From Leucobacter rhizosphaerae (GTDB taxonomy: Bacteria; Actinomycetota; Actinomycetes; Actinomycetales; Microbacteriaceae): DNA of 64,000 nt. Position numbers and translations under genes: made by a program. Location: contig NZ_CP095043.1 of assembly GCF_022919175.1 (NCBI RefSeq), positions 930,001 to 994,000 of the forward strand. Reading direction: 5' to 3'. The notes beneath the pieces are model-generated. The model made no database searches. It saw nothing but the letters and a program-made list of their open reading frames with translations, and was not told where the DNA came from. Of this stretch, positions 1 through 8,516 are shown piece by piece. Each line of letters begins with the position of its first letter. The first letter of the stretch is position 1.

Positions 1-803
1 AGGCGCACGCGGGCCTGCGCGGGATCCCGCAGCAGCGCGTGCGCGATCCGCGCCCGCTCACGCCGGATCTCTCCGGCGACCGTGGTGCCACGATCCGTGA
101 ACTCGGCTTGCAGGCGGCGCAGGGAGCATCCCACCCGCTGAGCCAATGCGCGTGGATCGAAGTCGACGTTTGTGCACTCCTCGACGATGACCGCCTGCGC
201 GTGGCCCCAGATGTCAGTGCTCGAGTGCCCCTGGGGCGATCCGGAGCCGAATCGGTCGCGCAGCACCGCGCCGGCCATCTCGACGATGAGGCGTGATGCG
301 GTGAGGCTCTCCCCCGGACCCGCCGTCGCGTCGTGCCCCACCGAGGCGAGATAGCCGGCCATCGCGCGCTCCGGCAACCGCATCGTCTCGAAGACCCGAG
401 CGTGCTCCGGGAGGGCCGGCAGAAAGGGTCGCAGTGCATCCGTCGCGATGCGCGCGACCAGGAAGCGCCACGGGGTGATGAACCGCACGTGCTGCGGCAG
501 ACCGCTCGGAGCGATCATGAGCGGGCCGGAGCACTCCTCCCACGCTGAGCCGACCGAGTGCGTGAAGGTCCCCGCCTCGACGAAGATGAAGTCCATCGTC
601 GGCATGCCCGGCGCGAGGGGCCGCCGCTCGATCTCCTGCGCCTCGCCGGAGGCGCTGACGAGCAGCACCGGGCCGAGCGCGTGCACGGCGGCGTTCATGC
701 CGAGGGGGCCGCGGCCGCGGGTGCCCTCGCGCACCAGATCCGCGCCTGCGAACTGCTCGATCGATCGGTCCGAGATCTTCCGCGGGGCGTCGGTGGGTGC
801 CAT
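1..803 (-). CDS. AraC-family transcriptional regulator (3' end cut by window)
   Basis: The visible 267 codons start with MAPTDAPRKISDRSIEQF and follow the AraC layout with an AraC_binding_2-like N-terminal sensor domain (roughly residues 20-190) and the start of the C-terminal helix-turn-helix (IVEECTNVDFDPRALAQRVG, then SLRRLQAEF). The second helix-turn-helix lies beyond base 1. The ATG at 803 is preceded by GGAGGG and, 7 nt away, by a TACGCT -10-like hexamer, so the transcript may be nearly leaderless. It diverges from the VanX-like lipoprotein gene across 103 bp. The target is unknown because the downstream side is outside the window. Confidence 0.85.
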   Translation of the reverse strand, partial: MAPTDAPRKISDRSIEQFAGADLVREGTRGRGPLGMNAAVHALGPVLLVSASGEAQEIERRPLAPGMPTMDFIFVEAGTFTHSVGSAWEECSGPLMIAPSGLPQHVRFITPWRFLVARIATDALRPFLPALPEHARVFETMRLPERAMAGYLASVGHDATAGPGESLTASRLIVEMAGAVLRDRFGSGSPQGHSSTDIWGHAQAVIVEECTNVDFDPRALAQRVGCSLRRLQAEFTDRGTTVAGEIRRERARIAHALLRDPAQARVR

Positions 804-810
804 GCCCTCC

Positions 811-816
811 AGCGTA
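811..816 (-). promoter_or_regulatory. -10 hexamer of the AraC gene
   Basis: TACGCT on the minus strand lies 7 nt before the ATG at 803. This distance places transcription start at or next to the start codon. No convincing -35 is visible. Confidence 0.4.
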
Positions 817-894
817 GGAGATCGGCGCCGGGTGCGGGCGGATTCCCGATCGCGGTTGTGGGTTCCGGATCGCGAGTTCCGTTGCCCGATCCCC

Positions 895-900
895 TACGGT
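895..900 (+). promoter_or_regulatory. -10 hexamer of the VanX-like gene (leaderless)
   Basis: TACGGT lies 6 nt before the ATG at 907. The G-run between them could also act as a weak ribosome site, but the spacing fits a leaderless mRNA. Confidence 0.45.
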
Positions 901-906
901 GGGGGC

Positions 907-1746
907 ATGCGCGATCGTCTCACGGCCCGTCCCTCCGCTCATCCTGCCCGCCCGCTTTCCCGGTCGCTCGCCGGCGCGCTCGCGGGGCTGCTCCTGCTCG
1001 CGGGGTGCGCGGATCCGGATCCCGGCGCGAATGCCGACCGGACGGGTGATGCTGCGGCGCCCTCGGGTTCCACCGCCGATGACGCGGCTTCGACGTCGGG
1101 CGATCCTGTGCGCGCCGGCGACTGCCCGGTGCTGCCGAGTGGATTCTCCTATCTGAATACGATCGACCCGAGCATCGACGTCGACCTTCGGTACGCCTCG
1201 ACCGACAACTTCACCGGGGAGGTGGTCGACGGCTACGGCGACGCGAACGCCGTCGTACTGCGCACGGACGCCGCGACGGCACTCGCGGGGGTGCAGGCGA
1301 CGCTCGCGGATGCCGGGCTCGGACTGCTGGTGTACGACGGGTTCCGGCCGACGCGAGCCGTCGACTCCTTCATGGCGTGGTCGCGGACGGACGACGACCG
1401 CACCCGCGACGAGTACTACCCCGAGTTCTCGAAGCCCGAGCTGTTCGAGCTCGGGTACATCGCCGAGCAGTCGGGGCACTCGCTGGGCGGCACGGTGGAT
1501 CTCACGCTCGTCGAGCTCGACAGCGGTGAGCCACTGGACATGGGGAGCCCGTTCGACCTGTTCGATGAGCGGTCGCACTATGCGGCCGAGGGCATCGGCG
1601 ACGATGCGTTCGTCAATCGGACGCTGTTGCGCGAGGCGATGATCGCCGCCGGGTTCGAGCCGTATCCGCAGGAGTGGTGGCACTTCTCGTATCCGGTGCC
1701 CGAGGGGGCGGAGCGGCTCGACTTTGCGCTGGAGCCCTGCGGGTGA
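907..1746 (+). CDS. D-Ala-D-Ala dipeptidase, VanX/DdpX-like lipoprotein (peptidase M15D)
   Basis: This 279-aa protein has a lipoprotein signal with lipobox LLAGC near residue 37, then a low-complexity Ala/Asp/Ser linker, then an M15D domain. The VanX zinc and catalytic set is intact and correctly spaced: H191 and D198 in SGHSLGGTVDLTL, and E256 and H259 in EWWHF. The family hydrolyses D-alanyl-D-alanine; outside vancomycin clusters its members recycle peptidoglycan dipeptides. Export and lipidation suggest it acts on the cell surface. There is no vanH or vanA neighbour, so a resistance role is not supported. The gene stands alone, divergent from an AraC regulator. Confidence 0.88.
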   Translation: MRDRLTARPSAHPARPLSRSLAGALAGLLLLAGCADPDPGANADRTGDAAAPSGSTADDAASTSGDPVRAGDCPVLPSGFSYLNTIDPSIDVDLRYASTDNFTGEVVDGYGDANAVVLRTDAATALAGVQATLADAGLGLLVYDGFRPTRAVDSFMAWSRTDDDRTRDEYYPEFSKPELFELGYIAEQSGHSLGGTVDLTLVELDSGEPLDMGSPFDLFDERSHYAAEGIGDDAFVNRTLLREAMIAAGFEPYPQEWWHFSYPVPEGAERLDFALEPCG

Positions 1747-1784
1747 GGGGCGGCTGTGGAGAGGGTCTGGGGTGTGTTGGCCAC

Positions 1785-3387
1785 GCACACCGGGGTGTGA
1801 GCGACCAATAGCTCGCGGTCGATTCCCAGCGCATATTCGGGTTCGGGAATGTTTCTGGGCTCGGGCTCGATTTGGTGATTTTCGGTCCGTGAATGTCGGT
1901 GGGTGCTGGTTGACTGCGGGCATGCGCACCACCACCGAGCCTCCCGTCACGGACCGCAGCACCGCGGGCCCGGACGCTGGTCGTGCTGCGTCTGCTGGGC
2001 CTGGTGGGTCTTCGGCTGGCCGGGTGGCGGATCTTGCCGCTCCGGCGTACGCAATCCTGGCCGCGTCGCTCGTGAAGATCCGCGCCCAGATCAACACCCT
2101 CCACGCCGCCGAGGCCGCGCTGCTCGTCATGGGTGACGAGCTCGCTGCTCTGGTTGCGGCGCGGGATGGGCACACGGATCACGGGGAGTTCGAGCATCGT
2201 GCGGTCGCGGCAGAGTTCGCGGCCGCCGTGCACGAATCGGACCGGACCATGGCGGGCCGGATCAGCCGGGCACGCACCCTCGTCGAGCACTACCCGACGG
2301 TCATGGCTGCACTCACAGCCGGACGCATCTCTCACGCCCACGCGGCGGTGATCACTGATGCCGGGAGCACCCTCACCGATCCTCAGTCCCGTGCCGGATA
2401 CGCGGCCGCGGTGCTCGAAGTTGCTGAAACCAACACGGTGGGCCGGTTGCGGCCGGTCGCTCGTGAGTTCGCGGAACGATTCGCAGACCGCACCCTCGAC
2501 GACCGACACCAGGACGCCCGCGCCTGCCGCATGGTGCGCGTGACCGAACTCGACGACGGCATGGCCGACCTCACCGCCACCCTCCCCGCGGTCTACGCCT
2601 CCGGCATCAAGGACCGACTGAACCAGATGGCCCGGTTGGTGAAGCAGAACGAACAGGCCTGGGCCGATGATCAGGCCCATAACGTCTCTGGCTTGGGTAC
2701 CGAACCGGGCAGCGGCGCACCTTCAGGGGAATCCGAAGGGGAATCAGCAGCCACAGCCCCGACGGTCCGATCCATGGACCAGATCCGCGCTGATTTATTC
2801 ACGGATATGCTCCTCGCCAGCGACCCCAACCACGCCGCCACCAGCGGCCTCACCGGCATCACGGGCATCCAGGCACGGATCCAGGTCATCGTGCCGAAGG
2901 AAAGGGTCACGGGCGAAGATGAACCCTCACCCCCGGGCACCAAGTCCGGCGGTCACCGAGCAACAGGCACCCCACCGGCCACTCTCGCCGGGTACGGCCC
3001 CATCGACACCGACACCGCGAGGCACCTCGCCGGACACGCCACCCACTGGGAAGAAGTGACGGTGGATCCCGACACCGGCACCGTGCTCTCCGTCGACACC
3101 TACCGACCCAACACAAAACTCCGGCAGTTCCTCCGAGCACGAGACCTCCACTGCCGCTTCCCCGGCTGCCACACCCCCACCGCACACTGCGACATCGACC
3201 ACACCATCGACGCCGCACACGGCGGACCCACCACCAGCACCAACCTCGCACACCTCTGCCGCAGACACCACACTCTCAAACACCACAGCCGGTGGACCGT
3301 CACCCAAACCCGACACGGCACCCTCACCTGGACCAGCCCCGCCGGCACCCACTACCCCGAGCGAGCACCCAGCACCGTCAGATTCCG
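1785..3387 (+). repeat. Long dispersed direct repeat, copy 1 (DUF222/HNH gene plus 5' flank)
   Basis: This segment is repeated at 52333-53917 in the same orientation. The 137 bp before the start codon differ at only two positions by eye (1800 and 1890 region). The coding part is nearly identical except for one variable block around 2900-2975, where this copy is 18 bp longer. Similarity stops just after the HNH domain, and the C-terminal tails are unrelated. Confidence 0.9.
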
Positions 3388-3514
3388 ACGCACGACGGAG
3401 CAGCCGCCCGGCCCGCCATGTTCAGAACCACCCGGTGAACAGCAGCCAGAGCGACCCGGTCAACAGCGGCCCAAGCCACCAGGCTCACGGCAGCCGGACC
3501 AACCCGCCCCCTAG
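1922..3514 (+). CDS. DUF222 domain / HNH endonuclease (13E12 repeat family), copy 1
   Basis: This 530-aa protein has an N-terminal DUF222 region (about residues 35-390) and a C-terminal HNH nuclease fold. The HNH region contains RDLHCRFPGC, CDIDHTIDAAHGG and HLCRRHHTLKHH, giving the CxxxxC...H...H metal and catalytic set. Members of this actinobacterial multicopy family are predicted nucleases of unknown biological role. The ATG at 1922 was chosen because the homology with the second copy (52470) covers it and both copies share the same upstream sequence. The tail after the HNH domain is Pro/Gln-rich and differs from copy 2. Its stop codon overlaps the convergent Ppx gene by 4 bp. Confidence 0.88.
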   Translation: MRTTTEPPVTDRSTAGPDAGRAASAGPGGSSAGRVADLAAPAYAILAASLVKIRAQINTLHAAEAALLVMGDELAALVAARDGHTDHGEFEHRAVAAEFAAAVHESDRTMAGRISRARTLVEHYPTVMAALTAGRISHAHAAVITDAGSTLTDPQSRAGYAAAVLEVAETNTVGRLRPVAREFAERFADRTLDDRHQDARACRMVRVTELDDGMADLTATLPAVYASGIKDRLNQMARLVKQNEQAWADDQAHNVSGLGTEPGSGAPSGESEGESAATAPTVRSMDQIRADLFTDMLLASDPNHAATSGLTGITGIQARIQVIVPKERVTGEDEPSPPGTKSGGHRATGTPPATLAGYGPIDTDTARHLAGHATHWEEVTVDPDTGTVLSVDTYRPNTKLRQFLRARDLHCRFPGCHTPTAHCDIDHTIDAAHGGPTTSTNLAHLCRRHHTLKHHSRWTVTQTRHGTLTWTSPAGTHYPERAPSTVRFRRTTEQPPGPPCSEPPGEQQPERPGQQRPKPPGSRQPDQPAP

Positions 3515-4485
3515 ATCTTCGCGGCGACCTGCTCGGAGCCGACGGGTTCAGCGCCGCGCCCGTCGAGGGCGTCGATGTACCGCAGCACGATCCCCTCGCG
3601 CAGCGCCCACGGCGAGATGTTCAGCGTCTCGACCTCGAACACCTTCATGGCGGTGCGCAGCACGATCGCCCCGGCCATGATCTGGTATCCGCGCTCCGGC
3701 GTGATCCCGGGCAGATACTCGCGCACCGTGGACGGCATGTCGCGCAGCGACGGTTCCCACTCACGAAGCCCGGTGTAGTGCAGCTGCGCGAGGTCACCGG
3801 TCTCGGGGTCCGGCGGCCCGCCGATGAGCCGGGCGAGCGACCGGATCGTCTTCGAGGTGCCGACGACCCGCTTCGGGCGCGGCCGATCGGCGAAGAACTC
3901 CTCGCGCACCCGCGTGAACTCAGCGCGCGCGTGCGCCCGGAGCCGCGACACGGCCTCGCGCGGCGGCGGATCCTCAGCGAGGAAGTTGATCGTCGACCGC
4001 CCGGCGCCGAGCGGCAGCGACACCTGCACATCCGGGTACTCGTCGGCGCCCTGGGCGATCTCGAACGATCCGCCGCCGATGTCGAACAGCAGCACCTCGC
4101 CGGCCGACCAGCCGAGCCAGCGGCGCACCGCGAGCATCGTGATCCGTGCCTCATCCTCGCCGGAGAGCACCTGCAGCTCGACCCCCGTCTCCCGGGTGAT
4201 CCGTGCCAGCACCTCCTCGCCGTTCGTCGCCTCGCGGATCGCGCTGGTCGCCGTCGAGATCAGGTCGTGCACGCCGATCTCGCGGGCCGTCTGCACCGAC
4301 AGCTTGATGGCGTCGACGATGAGCTGCACGCCCTCTTCGACGATCGCACCCTCAGCATCGAGGTAGCGCATCAGCCGGACGGTCGAGCGTTGCGAGTGAA
4401 ACGGCACGGGACTCGCACCGGGGTGCGCGTCGACCACGAGCAGATGGACGGTGTTGGATCCCACATCGATGACGCCGAGTCGCAT
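3511..4485 (-). CDS. Ppx/GppA-family phosphatase (exopolyphosphatase-like)
   Basis: This 324-aa protein of the ASKHA fold contains the phosphate-1 loop DVGSNTVHLLV near the N terminus, the STATSAIREA segment, and the phosphate-2 motif LLFDIGGGSFEI around residue 135. Family members hydrolyse polyphosphate or pppGpp. The protein is short, like the roughly 320-residue actinobacterial Ppx1/Ppx2 enzymes, which lack the C-terminal HD-like domain. A TAGACT hexamer ends 6 nt before the ATG, pointing to a leaderless mRNA. The gene diverges from a short GntR regulator, with only 62 bp between the starts. Confidence 0.9.
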   Translation of the reverse strand: MRLGVIDVGSNTVHLLVVDAHPGASPVPFHSQRSTVRLMRYLDAEGAIVEEGVQLIVDAIKLSVQTAREIGVHDLISTATSAIREATNGEEVLARITRETGVELQVLSGEDEARITMLAVRRWLGWSAGEVLLFDIGGGSFEIAQGADEYPDVQVSLPLGAGRSTINFLAEDPPPREAVSRLRAHARAEFTRVREEFFADRPRPKRVVGTSKTIRSLARLIGGPPDPETGDLAQLHYTGLREWEPSLRDMPSTVREYLPGITPERGYQIMAGAIVLRTAMKVFEVETLNISPWALREGIVLRYIDALDGRGAEPVGSEQVAAKI

Positions 4486-4491
4486 GGGGAG

Positions 4492-4497
4492 AGTCTA
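4492..4497 (-). promoter_or_regulatory. -10 hexamer of the Ppx/GppA gene (leaderless)
   Basis: TAGACT on the minus strand lies 6 nt before the ATG at 4485. There is no Shine-Dalgarno sequence in the gap. Confidence 0.5.
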
Positions 4498-4535
4498 GTG
4501 GGACTCGAGTGGGACGTGCCGCCTGGTTCATCGCC

Positions 4536-4541
4536 TACGCT
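4536..4541 (+). promoter_or_regulatory. -10 hexamer of the GntR gene (leaderless)
   Basis: TACGCT lies 6 nt before the ATG at 4548, facing away from the Ppx promoter 39 bp away. The two promoters probably share one short regulatory region. Confidence 0.5.
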
Positions 4542-4547
4542 GAGACC

Positions 4548-4949
4548 ATGGCATCCCCGAGCATCGACGCGCAGCTCCTCGAGGAGTTCACCGTGGACTC
4601 CACATCCGCGACGCCACCCTTCCGCCAGCTCCATGATGCGGTGGTGCGCGGGATCGACGCCGGCCGCCTCCATCCCGGGCAGCGTCTGCCGACCACACGC
4701 GCCCTCGCGGGGCATCTCGGACTGGCCGTGAATACCGTCGCGGGCGCCTACCGCGCCCTGGAAGAGGCCGGGATCGTCGAGGGGCGCGGCCGCGCGGGCA
4801 CCTTCGTGTCGCTCGACGCGGATCCGGTGCGGGCGTCGGCCCGGCGGATCGCCCTCGACGCGGCCACTCGACTGCGGGACCTGGGACTCACGCGCGAGCA
4901 GAGCCGCGCACTGCTCGTCGAGGCCGTGGAGACGCTCGAGGCAGGCTAG
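4548..4949 (+). CDS. GntR-family transcriptional regulator (short, YtrA-type)
   Basis: This 133-aa protein consists of a GntR winged helix ([31 protein letters not shown]..., about residues 22-90) followed by about 40 residues of helix. No effector-binding or aminotransferase domain is present, which is the YtrA pattern. YtrA-type regulators usually control an adjacent ABC transporter, but none is next to this gene, so the target is unknown. Its stop codon overlaps the convergent deoC stop by 4 bp. Confidence 0.85.
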   Translation: MASPSIDAQLLEEFTVDSTSATPPFRQLHDAVVRGIDAGRLHPGQRLPTTRALAGHLGLAVNTVAGAYRALEEAGIVEGRGRAGTFVSLDADPVRASARRIALDAATRLRDLGLTREQSRALLVEAVETLEAG

Positions 4950-5749
4950 TAGGCGCTTGTGCTCAGCTGAGCACCGTCCGCCCCAGCGCCGCCCGACCCA
5001 GCACCGCTCGGCTCGCTCGCATCCCACTCCGCCAGGATCGCAGCGGTGCCCGACACCCCGAAACGGGTGGCGCCCGCCGCCCAGAGTTCGCGCACGGCGG
5101 CAGCGGTGCGGATCCCGCCCGAGGCCTTGACCCCGAGGCGTCCGCCGACGGTCTGCGCCATGAGCCGCACGGCGTGCACGCTCGCCCCGCCGGCGGGATC
5201 GAAGCCGGTGGAGGTCTTCACGAAGTCCGCCCCGGCCGCCTCCGCGGCCCGGCACGTCCCGACGATCTGCGCGTCGCTGAGGGCCGCCGACTCGATGATC
5301 ACCTTGAGCACCCGGCCCGGGCAGGCCGCGCGGACGGCCGCGATCTCCGCCGTCACGGCGCTCCACTCGCCGGACGCCGCAGCCTCGCGCACGAGCGCGC
5401 GATTCACGACCATGTCGATCTCGGCGGCGCCATCGGCCACCGCGCGCTCGGCCTCGGCGGCCTTGATCGCCGCGTGGTGCACTCCCGACGGAAACCCGAC
5501 CACCGTCACGATCTCGCGACCGTGCGCGTGTGCGGGCAGCAGGGACGGGCTCACGCAGACCCGCGCGACCCCGAGCTCGGCCGCGGATCGCAGAAAGCCG
5601 TCGAGCTCATCCGGAGTCGTGCCCGGGGCGAGGAGGGTGTGATCGGCGATCGCGAGGAACTCGGCCGCGGAGAGCGGCTCCCGCGAACGCAGTGGATCGG
5701 TATCGAGCGAGGCAGCAGAAGAGGCAACGGAAGAGGCATCAGCGGGCAT
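4946..5749 (-). CDS. deoC: Deoxyribose-phosphate aldolase
   Basis: This 267-aa class I aldolase cleaves 2-deoxyribose 5-phosphate to glyceraldehyde 3-phosphate and acetaldehyde in deoxynucleoside salvage. The Schiff-base lysine lies in DFVKTSTGF (about K177), and the second active-site lysine is in [10 protein letters not shown]. Both are conserved, and KVIIESAAL and [10 protein letters not shown] complete the barrel signature. The N terminus carries an Ala/Ser-rich extension of about 15 residues. No other deo genes are adjacent. A TAGGAT hexamer 6 nt upstream of the ATG suggests a leaderless transcript. Confidence 0.95.
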   Translation of the reverse strand: MPADASSVASSAASLDTDPLRSREPLSAAEFLAIADHTLLAPGTTPDELDGFLRSAAELGVARVCVSPSLLPAHAHGREIVTVVGFPSGVHHAAIKAAEAERAVADGAAEIDMVVNRALVREAAASGEWSAVTAEIAAVRAACPGRVLKVIIESAALSDAQIVGTCRAAEAAGADFVKTSTGFDPAGGASVHAVRLMAQTVGGRLGVKASGGIRTAAAVRELWAAGATRFGVSGTAAILAEWDASEPSGAGSGGAGADGAQLSTSAY

Positions 5750-5755
5750 ACCTCG

Positions 5756-5761
5756 ATCCTA
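5756..5761 (-). promoter_or_regulatory. -10 hexamer of deoC (leaderless)
   Basis: TAGGAT on the minus strand lies 6 nt before the ATG at 5749. Confidence 0.5.
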
Positions 5762-5823
5762 CGGGCCGGGGTGGGGCCGGGGTAGCACCGGGCCTGCAGG
5801 GCAGACCCGGTCCTCGAGCGCGT

Positions 5824-8322
5824 CTACCCAGCCTTCCGCTTCGAGGTGCGCTTCGACCCCCGGCTCGCGGGAGTGCTCGCCGCGGCTCCGGATTCAGCCC
5901 CCGACGCAGCACCGGCTTCGTGCTCCAACACCTGCACCTGGGTCGGTCCGGTGTTCGCACTGGTGCTCGTGCGGCTGCTGGGACTGGTACTCACACTGGT
6001 TCGAACACCATCCGATCGCACATCCGACCGCACCTCCGAGCGCACCGCACCGAGGCGCCGGCGCCGGTCGCTGGTGCGCGCGAGATCCCGGCGCAGTCGC
6101 CGGTCGCCGTGGTACAGGATCGCCTGCCAGTTGACCCGCGCGGTGGGATCCACGAGGCTCTCGGCCGTCTTCTTCTTGGGCTTCTGCGGCACGTAGAGCC
6201 ACCCGACGACTCCGAGCACGGTGTCGACGATCGACGCGCGGATCCCGATGAACGAGAGCGTCGCCCAGCTCGCGAGCACCGCGTTGAACGTCGCGAACGC
6301 CGCGTTGCCCCAGTTGCCGAGGTTGTAGTCCCGGATCGCCGTGAAGATCGAGAAGCCGATGATCACGTACGGCAGCACCACGTAGATCGCGGGGGCGGCC
6401 GTACGCCCGGTCACCTTCGGCGTGCGCGCGAAGGGGATCTTCTCCCCGGTGACGCCCTGCTGCACCGACTTGATGACACCGGCGAGGTTCACCGGCAGGA
6501 GCACGAGGTTGAAGCCGTACACCCGGAAGATGTCGCCGTACCGGTGCCCGCTCGCCCGGAGGTCGAAGCCCATCGACAGGAAGTAGGGCAGCGCCGCCGC
6601 GATCACGAGCGGGCTGAGGAGCCGCGAGTCGAACGGGAAGAACAGCAGGAAGAGCAGCCCGAAGCTCGCCCACGCGAGCGACGACATGTAGTTCGTGCGC
6701 AGCATCTTCTCGGTGCTGCGCGCCCGCGCCGGGGTGCCTCGGCGGGCGCGCACCATCTCGAAGAACTTCGGCATGATGAGCAGGCCGCCGTTCGCCCAGC
6801 GCCGCCGCTGCACGATGAGCGAGCCGAAGTCGGGTGGGGTCGCACTGTAGCTCAGGCGCTCCGGGTAGTTCTCGAGCGTCCAGCCGTGCAGCCCGAGGTC
6901 GATGCTCGACTCGGTGTCCTCGATGACGGTGCGATCCTGCACGTAGGTGGTGATCTCGAACCCGCCCACCGTCTCCGAGACGGCGATGTCGGCGAGCGCC
7001 TCCTTGCGGATGACGGCGTTCGCCCCCACCCAGAACGTGGCGTTGAAGTAGGTGAGGCCCTGGTGCTGGATGTGCTGCAGGTCCGTCGTCGCACCGGCGA
7101 TGCGCTCGATGCGCGTCGGGGCGCCGCGGAACGACGAGTACGGCGTCTGCGTCACGGCGACGCGCTCGTTCTCCGGCTGCTCCAGCAGGTAGACGAGGCG
7201 GATGCAGTAATCGCGCAGCAGCTGCGAGTCGGCGTCGAGCGTGAGCAGGTAGCGGCTGTCCGGGATCACGAGGTCGGCCTCGGAGTGGTCGTGCCGGCCG
7301 AGCGGCTCGAGGATCCGCTCCCCCGTCTCGCTCTCGATCCGGTACCGCCCGCCCATGAGCGAGATGTACGAGTTCAGGTTCATCGCCTTGTTGGGTTCCT
7401 GCGACAGCGACGCGTACTGCTTGCGCTCGAAGTACGACAGGCCCGCGCTGAAGATCCAGACGAGGCGGCGGTGCAGCTGCGCGAGGCGATCCCGATCGGG
7501 CGACGCACCCTGATCCGCGGCCGCGTCGAGCGCGAGCCGCGTCAGCCGCAGGTCGCTCGAGAGCCCGAGGAGCACCTGCTCCGCGAAGAACTCGGACATG
7601 TGGTCGTGCATGGTCTCGTTCGCGGCCATCGTGTCGAGCCAGGCCGCCGCGGCGCCGTACGCCTCCGCGGTGCGGCGCGCATCGTCGGGCCCGGGCTGTG
7701 CCGGCGCGAGGCGCTCGAACGCCTCGAAGGCGCGCTCGGCCTCCGCACGCGGCGCCTCGAGCTCCTGCGCGATCTCGGCGAGCAGCCCGCGCGTGCGGTT
7801 GAGCCGCGCCAGCTCCTCGCCCTGCAGCCCCTCCTCGCGGTCGTCGATGAGCAGCACGATCCGGATATCCGGGAACTCCTGCAGCGCTGCCGACCACAGC
7901 GTGTAGCGCACCACCTCGGGCTCTTCGTCGTAGCTCGGGATCAGCACCGTGACGGTGTCATCGGACTCGGCGAAGTGGGCATCGAGCAGCCCCCGCTCCA
8001 CGCGCCGATGCTCGCGGAACCGCACCATCGCGCCGTAGCGGGCGGTGAGGTACATGAGTGCCGAGAACGTGAGCCCGGTGATCGTGAGTGCGTAGATCCA
8101 GGTCTGCAGGTGGAAGACGAAGGACTCCCGCGGCCCCTCGATCAGCATCCGCATCACCGTGGTGATCATGTAGGCGAACCAGGCGAGCACGGTGATGAGG
8201 ATCGCGGCGCGAGCCCACACGATCGCCGCCGAGCTCGGGCGCGAGTGCATGATCGCGAGCGGCTCCGAGCGCCGCTCGGCACCCCACTGCCGCCGTCGCG
8301 CGCGCGTCGTTGCGTCTGTCAA
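5824..8322 (-). CDS. Membrane glycosyltransferase family 2, cellulose/chitin/hyaluronan synthase-like
   Basis: This protein is about 832 aa long. Two N-terminal membrane segments precede a cytoplasmic GT-A domain with VTVLIPSYDEEPEVV, LLIDDREEG, the metal-binding LTLDADSQL and the processive-synthase motif QRRRW (about residue 525). About five membrane helices follow, then a Ser/Thr/Arg-rich tail of about 70 residues. The insertion of about 200 residues between the first Asp motif and the DxD is long and helical. The set predicts processive beta-linked polysaccharide synthesis with export. I chose a TTG start at 8322 because GGGGGG lies 5 nt upstream; an in-frame ATG at 8436 would add 38 residues of non-conserved sequence. 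It is divergent from a GH18/CBM protein. Confidence 0.85.
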   Translation of the reverse strand: MTDATTRARRRQWGAERRSEPLAIMHSRPSSAAIVWARAAILITVLAWFAYMITTVMRMLIEGPRESFVFHLQTWIYALTITGLTFSALMYLTARYGAMVRFREHRRVERGLLDAHFAESDDTVTVLIPSYDEEPEVVRYTLWSAALQEFPDIRIVLLIDDREEGLQGEELARLNRTRGLLAEIAQELEAPRAEAERAFEAFERLAPAQPGPDDARRTAEAYGAAAAWLDTMAANETMHDHMSEFFAEQVLLGLSSDLRLTRLALDAAADQGASPDRDRLAQLHRRLVWIFSAGLSYFERKQYASLSQEPNKAMNLNSYISLMGGRYRIESETGERILEPLGRHDHSEADLVIPDSRYLLTLDADSQLLRDYCIRLVYLLEQPENERVAVTQTPYSSFRGAPTRIERIAGATTDLQHIQHQGLTYFNATFWVGANAVIRKEALADIAVSETVGGFEITTYVQDRTVIEDTESSIDLGLHGWTLENYPERLSYSATPPDFGSLIVQRRRWANGGLLIMPKFFEMVRARRGTPARARSTEKMLRTNYMSSLAWASFGLLFLLFFPFDSRLLSPLVIAAALPYFLSMGFDLRASGHRYGDIFRVYGFNLVLLPVNLAGVIKSVQQGVTGEKIPFARTPKVTGRTAAPAIYVVLPYVIIGFSIFTAIRDYNLGNWGNAAFATFNAVLASWATLSFIGIRASIVDTVLGVVGWLYVPQKPKKKTAESLVDPTARVNWQAILYHGDRRLRRDLARTSDRRRRLGAVRSEVRSDVRSDGVRTSVSTSPSSRTSTSANTGPTQVQVLEHEAGAASGAESGAAASTPASRGSKRTSKRKAG

Positions 8323-8516
8323 GGATCCCCCCAGTTCCTCGGTCGCAGTCCGCCTCCCCCGAGAGGCGAATCCTGCGAATGTGCCGCGACCGTGTCCACT
8401 CGATCCCTCAGAGCAGCGACTTCTGGACACAGTCAACGCACTTGCGGCTATCCTAACTGACGGGGAGTCGCAAATTCGACCGTGAATTGTGCGCGAAATC
8501 AGGCGTGGGGGTCTGC

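Noticed and set aside
907..1746. Vancomycin-resistance determinant
   Set aside because: The VanX-like catalytic residues are present, but there are no vanH, vanA or vanS/R neighbours and the protein is an exported lipoprotein, unlike cytoplasmic VanX.
1922..3514. DUF222/HNH genes as group II intron or intein homing nucleases
   Set aside because: No intron, reverse transcriptase or split host gene surrounds either copy; they are free-standing genes.
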